From CBDDHT01 sp965227905 (GTDB taxonomy: Bacteria > Pseudomonadota > Alphaproteobacteria > Rhizobiales > Methyloligellaceae): a stretch of 64,000 nucleotides of DNA. Positions within the stretch are counted from its first letter, which is position 1, and every line of letters begins with the position of its first letter. Below the pieces are notes generated by a model. It was not told the DNA's origin. It was given only the letters and a program-made list of their open reading frames with translations, and made no database searches. The translations under genes and the position numbers were made by a program. Shown in pieces: positions 52,516-60,909 of the stretch. The DNA lies in NCBI GenBank assembly GCA_965227905.1, contig OZ245780.1:1798001-1862000 (forward strand), read 5' to 3'.

Positions 52516-52846
52516 GCGCTCGTCCGAGACGGCGCATTGCCGCAAGTGCAAAGCAGATAGCAATAACAATGCCGACACTGCGCGACATACTTCAAAAGGA
52601 AATTGGCCACGTGAGATCAGGGCCGGAATTCGACGAGACACTGCTCGACGATTAAGTCGTTGGCATGCGTTTGACAACAGGTGCGCCTTGCTCATCACAT
52701 AGCGAGTTGTTCGCACCGTGGCCTGGCCCCGAGGAAGGGATCAAGCGCTGGTTCCAGCTTGCCGGCGGGTCGGCTGTTGGTGTCGTCGAAACGACGGACG
52801 AGGGGGCCTCGCTTGCGGTGGCCGTCGGACAATGAGCGTAGGAAGC
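52516..52846. other. Intergenic region before lysR
   Basis: About 330 bases. A 28-codon frame at 52569-52655 (MPTLRDIL...TLLDD) has an acidic end, but no ribosome site, and is not called. No terminator or operator is clear. Confidence 0.35.
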
Positions 52847-53851
52847 ATGGAGTGGAAGCGATTACACACTTTTCTTCGGGTTGCTGAAGAGGGGAGTTTT
52901 ACGCGCGCCGGACGGAGGCTCAATCTCAGCCAGTCTGCCGTCAGTCGCCAGGTCTCGATGCTGGAAGAGGAACTTCATAGTTCGCTCTTTCACCGTAACT
53001 CCCGTGGTCTCGTTCTGACCGAAGCGGGCGAAGATTTCTATGAGACCGTCAAGGACATGTCCAACAAGTTGGCCATGGGGATCGCTCGCATCAACGAGCG
53101 CCAGGCAAAGCCTGAGGGCCCGCTAAAGATCACAACGACGGTCACATTCGGTGGCGCATGGCTGACCTCGCGGATGAACAAGTTTCATCAGCTTTATCCC
53201 GACATTTCAGTCTCACTGCTTCTGGTGGACAATCTGGAATTGGATTTGACCTTGCGGCAAGCCGATTGTGCTGTGCGTTTCACACGTCAGACACAGCTCA
53301 ATCTCGTGCAGCGCTATTTGATGTCGATCCAGTATCGGATCTTTGCCTCGCAAGACTATCTCGACCGGCATGGTTGCCCCGAAACCGTCGATGATTTGGA
53401 TAAACACGAATTGATCGTTTACGGGGAGGATGTGCCGGCGCCGATTGACCATATCAACTGGCTGATGAGTGCCGAAATGCCCGATGGCACTATGCGCGAG
53501 CCGGCTTTGAGGGTAAACAGCGTCTACGGAATCTACAGGGCGGTTGAAAGCGGTCTGGGAATAGCGGCGCTGCCCTATTATATGAGCGAGCGCTCGGATT
53601 CGCTGGTTCAGATTCTCCCGGATCTGAAAGGGCCGGCGATCGAAGCCTTCTTCGTTTATCCCGAGGAACTGCGTCATTCACGGCGGATCCAGGTGGTCCG
53701 GGATTTCCTGCTCGAGCATGTTGAGAAGGACAAGGCAGACGCCGCTGCGAGGATTGCGGAGGCTAAGGCCGAGGCGGAGGCGCAGACCAAGCCGAAGTCC
53801 AAGGCGAAATCCAAGTCAAAAGCCAAGCCCAAGACGAAGGTTGAGGGCTGA
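52847..53851 (+). CDS. LysR-family transcriptional regulator
   Basis: 334 aa. N-terminal helix-turn-helix: MEWKRLHTFLRVAEEGSFTRAGRRLNLSQSAVSRQV. A periplasmic-binding-like effector domain spans about residues 90-295. A Lys/Ala/Glu-rich low-complexity tail (KPKSKAKSKSKAKPKTK) extends it. ATG 52847 matches the family start; ATG 52832 adds five residues. The CDGSH gene follows after 4 bases. Confidence 0.9.
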   Translation: MEWKRLHTFLRVAEEGSFTRAGRRLNLSQSAVSRQVSMLEEELHSSLFHRNSRGLVLTEAGEDFYETVKDMSNKLAMGIARINERQAKPEGPLKITTTVTFGGAWLTSRMNKFHQLYPDISVSLLLVDNLELDLTLRQADCAVRFTRQTQLNLVQRYLMSIQYRIFASQDYLDRHGCPETVDDLDKHELIVYGEDVPAPIDHINWLMSAEMPDGTMREPALRVNSVYGIYRAVESGLGIAALPYYMSERSDSLVQILPDLKGPAIEAFFVYPEELRHSRRIQVVRDFLLEHVEKDKADAAARIAEAKAEAEAQTKPKSKAKSKSKAKPKTKVEG

Positions 53852-53855
53852 CGCC

Positions 53856-54176
53856 GTGGCCGACACCGGCAAGGCGTCCAACCGGGCCCGTAAGGGTGAA
53901 CGGCGTCTGCCCGTTCGGGCACAAACCGGGCCCTATGTCGTCAATGTAGAAGAGGGCAAGACCTATCTCTGGTGTGCTTGCGGTCTCTCAAAAACCCAAC
54001 CCTGGTGCGACGGATCGCATGAGGGCACCGATATCGAACCGATCGCGTTCGAGCCGCCTTTGACGGCTGAATTCCATATGTGCGGCTGCAAGCGTTCCGA
54101 CAATAAACCCTTCTGTTTCGGAAATTGCCGCGGCCACGACCGCCGCGCCCAAAGCATGTCCGATGAACTCTTCTGA
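53856..54176 (+). CDS. CDGSH iron-sulfur domain protein, tandem type
   Basis: 106 aa from a GTG start 5 bases after the lysR stop. The first motif CACGLSKTQPWCDGSH is a full CDGSH [2Fe-2S] site. The second, CGCKRSDNKPFCFGNC, has Cys in place of the terminal His. Tandem CDGSH proteins are small redox or cluster-transfer proteins. It overlaps the next gene by 14 bases. Confidence 0.85.
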   Translation: MADTGKASNRARKGERRLPVRAQTGPYVVNVEEGKTYLWCACGLSKTQPWCDGSHEGTDIEPIAFEPPLTAEFHMCGCKRSDNKPFCFGNCRGHDRRAQSMSDELF

Positions 54177-54498
54177 AGACCGCTACTACCGCGTTGTCGT
54201 GCGCCATAACATCGTCGTTGCGATCGAGACGCTCATGCCTTCGCCTGATATCGAAGTGGCTGCAACACCATTGGAAGTGTCCAGTCAGATGGCCGCAAAC
54301 CATCAGGCCAATGGCTGCCTTGATGGGCAGTATTTTTTCAATGAACCCGAAACGGCCCGGCAATTCGCCATGCTGGGACTCGATTTCGTCCAACGGATGG
54401 TCGAAAAAGCAACCGAGCACCTGAACGAAGCGCATATCGCAGAGTTTGGCTGGCAGAATCCGCACGTTCCGAAAGATGAGGATGAACCGAAGCAATGA
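54163..54498 (+). CDS. Hypothetical small protein
   Basis: 111 aa. It is soluble and helical in the second half (ETARQFAMLGLDFVQRMVEKATEHLNEAH) and has no recognised domain. It overlaps the CDGSH gene (14 bases) and the dehalogenase gene (4 bases, ATGA), so it is translationally coupled in a lysR-CDGSH-hypothetical-HAD operon. Confidence 0.75.
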   Translation: MNSSEDRYYRVVVRHNIVVAIETLMPSPDIEVAATPLEVSSQMAANHQANGCLDGQYFFNEPETARQFAMLGLDFVQRMVEKATEHLNEAHIAEFGWQNPHVPKDEDEPKQ

Positions 54499-55178
54499 CC
54501 GATTTCAGCAATGTCAAAGCGCTGGCTTTCGACTATTTCGGCACCATCGGGAACAAGCAGGCTCTGGCCTCAATGGTCGACGGGCATTTTCCGGGCAAAG
54601 GCACCGCGTTCATGAAGCTCTGGTTCGCGACCATTCAGCGCTATTGCTTCCAGAACGGAATGATGGAGCGCTACACGCCCTGGGAAGATCTGACTAAGGC
54701 GGCCTTCAAGCTTGCTGCATTCGAGTCGGAGATGGATGTTCCGGATGACTTGCGGGACGAACTGATTGCCGCCGACGAAAAACTCCCGGTCTATGACGAT
54801 GCCCATGACGGCTTGTTCCGGCTGGCCAACAAGTATCATCTATACGTCTTGTCCATGGGATCGGCTGCGATGATCAAGAAGTCCCAGGACAATTCCGCGA
54901 TCGCCGGATTTTTCGTCGATATTCTGACAACCCAGGAAGCGGCCGTCTACAAACCCGGCCGTCGCGCATACGAAGTAGGCGTGGAAGCCATCGGCATGCC
55001 CGCCGATCAGATCGGCTTTGTGTCCGGCAACTCGTTCGATGTGTTGGGATCGAAGAATTTCGGCTTCCCCACCATCTGGGTCCGTCGTTACGGCCAACCT
55101 CTCGACGATCTCGGCAGCGCGGAGCCCGACCTTGTTGTCGGCGACCTGGAAGAAATGGCCGACGCGCTCGGGGCGTGA
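54495..55178 (+). CDS. Haloacid dehalogenase-like (type II) hydrolase
   Basis: 227 aa. FDYFGTIGN carries the nucleophile Asp near residue 12. LYVLSMGSA (motif II Ser), VYKPGRRAYEVG (Lys) and GNSFDVLGSKNFGFPTIWVRR (Asp/Gly block) follow the L-2-haloacid dehalogenase pattern. The substrate could be a haloacid or a phosphate ester. It ends the lysR-led operon. Confidence 0.88.
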   Translation: MTDFSNVKALAFDYFGTIGNKQALASMVDGHFPGKGTAFMKLWFATIQRYCFQNGMMERYTPWEDLTKAAFKLAAFESEMDVPDDLRDELIAADEKLPVYDDAHDGLFRLANKYHLYVLSMGSAAMIKKSQDNSAIAGFFVDILTTQEAAVYKPGRRAYEVGVEAIGMPADQIGFVSGNSFDVLGSKNFGFPTIWVRRYGQPLDDLGSAEPDLVVGDLEEMADALGA

Positions 55179-55226
55179 TGCAAGTTCGTCAGGCATCGAT
55201 GTGGATTACACGAATTTGACCGAGCA

Positions 55227-55308
55227 ACGCCCCGGACTTGATCCGGGGCCCAGGGCTGACAGCTGTGTGGTAAGTGTCGCCCTAGGTCCCGGATCAAGTC
55301 CGGGACGT
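55227..55308. terminator. Long inverted repeat of the GATCCGGG family, likely bidirectional terminator
   Basis: CGCCCCGGACTTGATCCGGGG at 55229 and a near-complement ending in AAGTCCGGGACG at about 55307 form a stem of about 27 bases with few mismatches and a loop of roughly 24. It sits between the convergent ends of the dehalogenase gene and the Rieske-ThDP gene. No T-run is present. Confidence 0.6.
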
Positions 55309-55352
55309 AGATTGGGCGACTTCACAAGCCGGCGAACGCGTACTCCTTCTGC

Positions 55353-57338
55353 TCAAACTAACTCCGCGTCGGTCATGATCTCGACAAGGCTCGGGCCATC
55401 ATGCGCGAGGGCTTCAGCCAATGCGTCATCGAGTTCTTCGGCACTTGTGACCTTCAGGCCCTTGCCGCCGCAGAGCCGTGCGAAGGCCGCGAAACTCGGA
55501 TTGTGCAGGCTCGTCTGCCAGACCGGCCATTCGCCCGCGCGCTGCTCCTTCGAGATCTTACCAAGCTGAGCGTTGTTCAGAAGGATATGCGTGATGTTCA
55601 TGTTGTACTTCACGGCCGTCGTGAACTCGCTCATATACTGGCCGAACCCGCCATCGCCGCTGATGGAGATGACCTTGCGCCCGGCATAGTCGTCGAAATC
55701 CTGTGTCGCGGCCCAGGCTCCCATAGCGGCCGGCAGTGAGAAGCCGATCGATCCGAGATAACCCGACATCAAAACCCGCTGATCCTTGCACTCGAAGTAG
55801 CGGCCGAAGGAGTAGGTGTTGTTACCGACATCGACAGCAATGACGGCGTCGGCCGGTGCTTGCCTGCCAAGCGCGGCGAAGACGGCGGCTGAAGCAATGC
55901 CGTCGCCATTATCGTCTTTGGCGCGGCTTGCCTTCTCCTCGCGCCATGCCCTCCATCGTTCAGCAAGTTCCGGCAATTGATCTTGCGCCGCGAGGGAGCC
56001 TGAGAGCTGCGAGCGAAACGATTCTGCCGTGATTCCGATCTCACCCCACACGGGAACGGTCACGGGATGGAATTTGCCGAGCGCCATACGGTCGAAGTCC
56101 ACCTGGATGATCGGTTTGTAAGGCGCAATGCCCGTATGGTTGGAGAAGGATGCACCGAATGCGACGATCAGATCGCATTCATTCATGAACCAGCTGGCGA
56201 TAGGTGTGCCGGAGCGGCCGAGTACGCCGGCGGCATTCGGATGATCGTCGGCGATCTGACCTTTGGCTTTGAACGTTGTCACAACCGGCGCCTTCAGTGC
56301 CTCTGCAAATGACACGACGGCTTCCATTTCGTCACGTGCGCCATACCCGACAATGATCAGCGGTTGTTTGGCCTTGGCAATGAGGTCCGAAGCTTCAGCG
56401 GTAGATGCGGCATCGGGCGTTATGGCCGTCGATGTCATCCGCCCGCCCGGGCCGGAAGCTTTCGAGTCCGCATCGGGGATTGTCTGAACGTCGTCTGGAA
56501 AAATCAGATGCGCCACGTCACGCTCGACCAGTGCTGTCTTGAGCGCCAGCGTTGTCAACTCTGCATGGTTCGAAGTATGCAGCACGGTCTGACTGAACGC
56601 ACTCACGGCCTCGAATGCGGATGCGAGATCGATTTCCTGAAAAGCGCCGGGGCCGAACACTTGAACATTGACCTGACCGGTCAATGCGAGAACCGGAGCA
56701 CGATCGACTTTTGCATCCCACAAGCCCGTCATCAGATTGGTTGCCCCCGGACCGGCGATGGTCAGGCACGCAGCCGGCTTGCCTGTGAGTTTCGCATAGC
56801 CGGAACAGGCAAAGGATGCGGCGCCTTCATGACGAATGCCGATATACGACATTTTGCCCTTGGCTTCTTGCTGGCGCAGGGAATCCGCAAGGCCAAGATT
56901 GGAATGGCCGACCATGCCGAAGACGCGTTTGACGCCCCAGTTGACCATGGTCTCGGCCATTACGTCCGTCACGGTACGCTCGCGGTCCGGTTCGGCTTCC
57001 AGGCCGACATAGATGCCGTCCTCGCGCACTTCGACGGGAAACATCTCCTGCCCTGAATCCTCATGGCCACCTGGCGGTTGGCCTGTCAGAGGGTCGAAAT
57101 CCCAGCCATGCCACGGACAGCGCAACCAGCACTTTCCATCAATACCCTTCTCGATCGAACCTTCGCCAAGCGGTCCGCGCTGATGCGGACAATGATTGTC
57201 CATGGCGGCGAACTGGCCCTCGAAATGGACAAGCGCGAGCGATTTCGTGCCAGCAGTTACCGTCATCACGCGGCCTTCGCCGAGGGCGTCTTGTTCGGCC
57301 ACCTTGTGCCAGACAAGGTCCGTCGCGGTTTCTGTCAT
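55353..57338 (-). CDS. Fusion of a Rieske ferredoxin domain to a thiamine-diphosphate-dependent enzyme (pyruvate oxidase/acetolactate synthase-like)
   Basis: About 661 aa. Residues 10-115 are a Rieske ferredoxin (DNHCPHQRG with C50/H52, and RCPWHGW with C74/H77). From about 120 to the end is a three-domain ThDP enzyme. GIRHEGAASFACSGYAKL supplies the catalytic Glu. IAGPGATNLMTGLWDA is the PP domain continuation, and GDGGFGQYMSEF...LLNN is the ThDP-Mg motif. The arrangement would let electrons from an enamine intermediate pass to a [2Fe-2S] centre in the same chain (inference). ATG 57338 follows GGGAATTG. It is read with the binding-protein and Crp genes upstream. Confidence 0.9.
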   Translation of the reverse strand: MTETATDLVWHKVAEQDALGEGRVMTVTAGTKSLALVHFEGQFAAMDNHCPHQRGPLGEGSIEKGIDGKCWLRCPWHGWDFDPLTGQPPGGHEDSGQEMFPVEVREDGIYVGLEAEPDRERTVTDVMAETMVNWGVKRVFGMVGHSNLGLADSLRQQEAKGKMSYIGIRHEGAASFACSGYAKLTGKPAACLTIAGPGATNLMTGLWDAKVDRAPVLALTGQVNVQVFGPGAFQEIDLASAFEAVSAFSQTVLHTSNHAELTTLALKTALVERDVAHLIFPDDVQTIPDADSKASGPGGRMTSTAITPDAASTAEASDLIAKAKQPLIIVGYGARDEMEAVVSFAEALKAPVVTTFKAKGQIADDHPNAAGVLGRSGTPIASWFMNECDLIVAFGASFSNHTGIAPYKPIIQVDFDRMALGKFHPVTVPVWGEIGITAESFRSQLSGSLAAQDQLPELAERWRAWREEKASRAKDDNGDGIASAAVFAALGRQAPADAVIAVDVGNNTYSFGRYFECKDQRVLMSGYLGSIGFSLPAAMGAWAATQDFDDYAGRKVISISGDGGFGQYMSEFTTAVKYNMNITHILLNNAQLGKISKEQRAGEWPVWQTSLHNPSFAAFARLCGGKGLKVTSAEELDDALAEALAHDGPSLVEIMTDAELV

Positions 57339-57375
57339 GAACAATTCCCTTTTGTGCGATGTGGCGATTTCTGCA

Positions 57376-58278
57376 TCAGTCTGACGGTCGATCTAGTCCG
57401 TGATGGCGATAGATGTTTGTAACTTCCTCGCCGAACAGAAAGTCTTCAAAGGCCGCACCAAAAGCGCCGCCTCCCCCGACAATGCCGACATGATAAGTCG
57501 TTGTCGTGTCTTTTACGATCTGCGGATCAAATGTCTGCATGGCAATGCGCTCGCAATCGAAGAACTCCGGGAAGATCCGCTTGTAGCGCAGAGCCAGATG
57601 ATAGTAGACAACACTGGCATCGGCGGCGCCCGATGCGATGAGCTCCGGCACCTCCCGATGGTGAATGATCTGACTCTTTACCACTTCGTCGCTTCGCAAA
57701 AACGCTGCGATGGCCTCTTTCGACCAAGCGCCGTCTTCGCCGAGAGCCGTTATAATCCGCTCGTAAACCTCGAAGGACGCCGTTTCGTTGACAGGATGTG
57801 AAATGGCCAGGCGCACGTCGCTACGCAGGAGGTCGCGAACGGTCATCACCTGTTTGGGATTGTCCCTGGTGAAGAGAAGTGCCGTTCCCTGGCTTTCCAT
57901 GAAGGGGCGATGACTTGTGACATGACCCATCGAAGCCACCCGCTCGAGCACATCGCTTGGACAGATGAAGATATGCGGATCGGTGGCAATTCTGACGTTG
58001 CCTATATCAATGCCGCCCGTCGACAGGGCGTCGATGATGATACGCGGTGGGGTCGTGGCGTAGAAAACATCGCCAACGCCCGGGTGCATTTTGGCGAAGG
58101 CTGCCATCGTGTCCGCAAGAGCCATGTGATGATTGCCGTCGGAAAACACATGCAGGTTTGCCGCAGCAGGGTCGCCGTGAAGATCGAGCACCAGGTTCGA
58201 CGGCGGTGACACGAGTTCGGCGGTTTTCTCGCCCGCAGGCAGGGCCGCTTCCCGCGGCCAATTCAGGACAGGTCTCAT
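57376..58278 (-). CDS. Type-2 periplasmic-binding-protein homologue without a signal peptide
   Basis: 300 aa. DLHGDPAAANLHVFSDGNHHMAL opens a binding-protein fold resembling molybdate/tungstate or sulfonate binders, with VVYYHLALRYKRIFPEF and a Gly-rich GIVGGGGAFG near the C terminus. No Sec or Tat signal and no permease gene adjoin. It may therefore be a cytoplasmic sensor or enzyme. It lies between the Crp/Fnr gene and the fusion gene, 37 bases before the latter. Confidence 0.7.
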   Translation of the reverse strand: MRPVLNWPREAALPAGEKTAELVSPPSNLVLDLHGDPAAANLHVFSDGNHHMALADTMAAFAKMHPGVGDVFYATTPPRIIIDALSTGGIDIGNVRIATDPHIFICPSDVLERVASMGHVTSHRPFMESQGTALLFTRDNPKQVMTVRDLLRSDVRLAISHPVNETASFEVYERIITALGEDGAWSKEAIAAFLRSDEVVKSQIIHHREVPELIASGAADASVVYYHLALRYKRIFPEFFDCERIAMQTFDPQIVKDTTTTYHVGIVGGGGAFGAAFEDFLFGEEVTNIYRHHGLDRPSD

Positions 58279-58340
58279 GGTTTCGTTATCCTCGAAGCGG
58301 CGACCTCGGACGCAGCGACAATCACTTATAGGTCCATGAC

Positions 58341-59051
58341 CTAGAGCCCCGCCGGGTCCAAAAGACGTCGAAGCTGCTTGGGTTCGACGATATGGATATG
58401 GCGATCGATGTTCGAGATTGCACCGCGGCGACGAAGACCAGCCAGAGTCGAAGTCACTGTCTGGCGGCTGGCACCGATCAGATTGGCGATATCCTGGTGG
58501 GTGAAGGGGATATTGACGCAGATCTCATCGTCGGCAAGGGAATTTCCGCATGGGCGGTAGGTCTTGATGGCCCCATAGCGCAGAAGAAAACGAGCGAGAC
58601 GGGTTTCGACATCGTCGGTTGCGAGATCGACCAGAGTCGAGCCAAGCGTCCGCACTCTGGCCGAGAGTATGCCGATCGCGCGCATCGCAGCTTCAGGATG
58701 AGTACGGAGGAAATCCAGAAAGTTCTTCTGGGAGATACAATAGACCTTGGAGTCGACATTTGCCTCGGCGAAGATTTCTCGTTCTGCTCCTTGGAGAAGC
58801 TCAGCCACGCCAAAGACTTCGCCTGGAAAACTGAACCAGAGTATGATTTCCTTCCCGGAGGGTGAGAGCTGATAGAGCTTGATGCAGCCCTCTGCAACGA
58901 TGAATGCCGTGCGCGAGGGATCGCCAGCTTCGAACAACAAGTCTCGTTTCTTCAGGCTGACCTGCTTGGAAAGCTCCATAAGCGAATCGATTTCGCTATC
59001 CGACAAACTCGACATGAAGTCGGCATGAGCGTTCGACCAGGCTGCGTCCAT
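58341..59051 (-). CDS. Crp/Fnr-family transcriptional regulator
   Basis: 236 aa. The cyclic-nucleotide-like sensor has FEAGDPSRTAFIVAEGCIKLY and FSFPGEVFGVAELL. The C-terminal winged helix has PFTHQDIANLIGASRQTVTSTLAGLRRRGAI. The Cys cluster of Fnr is not present at the N terminus, so it is not an oxygen-sensing Fnr. It is divergent from the DASS transporter gene and upstream of the binding protein and Rieske-ThDP genes; it is the likely controller of both arms. Confidence 0.9.
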   Translation of the reverse strand: MDAAWSNAHADFMSSLSDSEIDSLMELSKQVSLKKRDLLFEAGDPSRTAFIVAEGCIKLYQLSPSGKEIILWFSFPGEVFGVAELLQGAEREIFAEANVDSKVYCISQKNFLDFLRTHPEAAMRAIGILSARVRTLGSTLVDLATDDVETRLARFLLRYGAIKTYRPCGNSLADDEICVNIPFTHQDIANLIGASRQTVTSTLAGLRRRGAISNIDRHIHIVEPKQLRRLLDPAGL

Positions 59052-59286
59052 TGGCGTTCCGTTTCCTGACCCGTCGCGTGGTTCCGCTTCATAGGTCTTG
59101 TCCTTATCTGACTATAGCCGAAATCATCCACAACGGAATGTCGAGAGCAAAATGTGTCGCCTGTGCGACAATCCGATTGTCCGACTTCGTGCTTTGCTCA
59201 CATGAGATCGGTGGCAGAACCGTTTCGGCTGGATGGGAGTCCGAGATGGGGAAAAGCCGCCGGCATCCCATGGGAGGGGACAAAAT

Positions 59287-60834
59287 ATGAGCGAGACGAC
59301 GAACCCGGCCGAGCCGTCGGGCGTACTGCAAACTGCTTTTGCCAATATTGAGGCGAGCGGTCGAAATCCCAAGCGCGTGGTCATTGGCTTCGTCACCGCG
59401 TGGGTCATGTTTTTCCTGATTTTGTTTGTATTCCCGCGGCCGGAAGGATTGTCCGAGAACGGCATGGCGGTGCTCGCCGTCGTGGTCTGGGCGAGCATCA
59501 TGTGGGTATCGGAGGCCATGCCGGTCGGCATCACCGGTATCTCGATTCCCCTGTTGCTGATCGTGACCGAAGGCATTCCGTGGGCCAAGGGCAAGCCGCC
59601 CATGAGCGTTGTATTCGGCGGCTTCACCAAGCACGTCGTTTGGTTGTGTCTGTTTGCGTTCCTGGTCGGCGCCGTGATGCAGCTTCTGAAGATGGACAGG
59701 CGTATCGCACTCGGCATTCTCGATAAGATCAAAGCCTCGAATGCGGGTCGTGTGATCTGGGGCATGTTCTTCGTCAATATCGTGCTGGCATTCCTCATCC
59801 CGGCAGCCAATGCGCGTGCGGCAACATTGTTGCCCGTTGTCAAAGGGATCTGCAATCTGATCGGCGATACGCCGGAGGAGCGCAGTGCGCGCAAAGCGAT
59901 CGTCATTCAATCGCTGGTCTATGGAACCATGATTTGCGGCGTGTTCATCATGACCGCACATCTGCCCAACCTGATCATGGTCAATATCATGGCCAACGAC
60001 GGCTATGACATCAGCTATCTGCAATGGGCCATGCTGCAGTTTCCCTATCTCGGCATGTTCCTTCTGACGCAACTCTGGGTCCGCTATTATTTTAAGACCG
60101 GCGGAGTCAAAATTGCAGGTGGACATGAAAAAATCCACGAGATGCATAAAGAGCTTGGACCCATGCAGAAGGCGGAATGGTCTCTGCTTGCAGTTTTTGT
60201 CGGGATTGCGTTGCTCTTCATGATGGGCAAGGGAAGCCCGATTTTCGAGCTTCACCGCTTCCAACTCGGAATCATCGGCCTGGTGGGGATTATGGTGCTC
60301 TTTACGCCTGGCCTGTTCCCATTCACCTGGAAAGAGGTTCAGGACCGAACGATCTGGGGTACATTCCTGCTCCTCGGTGGTGCCATCACCATGACGGCCG
60401 CCATGTCGAAGTCAGGTCTGGCGCAGTATCTTGCCGATCTGATCCATCACGTCGTGGTTGGAATGAACTGGTGGCAGGCCGTTTTGGCGCTCATGGTCGG
60501 GACCCACTTTATCCGGATCGGCATGCTGTCAAATGTGGCTGCCATCGCGATGCTGGCGCCGATTACTTACGCGCTCGGCGAGCAGCTTGGCTTCCATAAG
60601 GTCGCGTTTATGCTGCTGGTTTGCGACACGGACACCTTCGCCTATCTCCTGCCGACACAGATCACCGCTGCGGTCATTGCCTATGGCTCGGATGAGTTTT
60701 CAATGACCGACTATTTCAGAGTCGGTTGGGTCGCCGTGTTGATCGCCATTGCTTATGGAATATTGGTGATGGCACCGTGGTATGCCTTCCTCGGATTGCC
60801 CGTATGGGATCCAACCGCGCCCTGGCCGTTCTAA
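59287..60834 (+). CDS. DASS (SLC13/ArsB-NhaD-like) anion symporter
   Basis: 515 aa with about 12 membrane helices. The DASS signature IPLLLIVTEG region and FLIPAANARAATLLP (the SNT-like sodium-site motif is here ANARA) are present, as is MFIWVSEAMPVG-type sequence (MWVSEAMPVGITGISIP). DASS carriers take up di- and tricarboxylates, sulfate or taurine-like anions with sodium. GGAGGGGAC lies before ATG 59287. A hairpin and the DUF3604 gene follow. Confidence 0.87.
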   Translation: MSETTNPAEPSGVLQTAFANIEASGRNPKRVVIGFVTAWVMFFLILFVFPRPEGLSENGMAVLAVVVWASIMWVSEAMPVGITGISIPLLLIVTEGIPWAKGKPPMSVVFGGFTKHVVWLCLFAFLVGAVMQLLKMDRRIALGILDKIKASNAGRVIWGMFFVNIVLAFLIPAANARAATLLPVVKGICNLIGDTPEERSARKAIVIQSLVYGTMICGVFIMTAHLPNLIMVNIMANDGYDISYLQWAMLQFPYLGMFLLTQLWVRYYFKTGGVKIAGGHEKIHEMHKELGPMQKAEWSLLAVFVGIALLFMMGKGSPIFELHRFQLGIIGLVGIMVLFTPGLFPFTWKEVQDRTIWGTFLLLGGAITMTAAMSKSGLAQYLADLIHHVVVGMNWWQAVLALMVGTHFIRIGMLSNVAAIAMLAPITYALGEQLGFHKVAFMLLVCDTDTFAYLLPTQITAAVIAYGSDEFSMTDYFRVGWVAVLIAIAYGILVMAPWYAFLGLPVWDPTAPWPF

Positions 60835-60852
60835 ACGAAATTGTCATCAATC

Positions 60853-60880
60853 GCCGTGGGGCTTTGACCGGCCCCACGGC
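60853..60880 (+). other. Intercistronic hairpin
   Basis: GCCGTGGGGC and GCCCCACGGC form a perfect 10-bp stem with an 8-base loop between the transporter and the DUF3604 gene. With no T-run it is more likely an mRNA-stabilising or partial-terminator element. Confidence 0.7.
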
Positions 60881-60909
60881 GCATCACTGTTGCGAGGAGT
60901 CTTCCTAAA

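Noticed and set aside
59104..60264. 386-codon minus-strand ORF over the DASS carrier
   Set aside because: The peptide is His/Asp-rich shadow sequence opposite a transporter with clear membrane helices.
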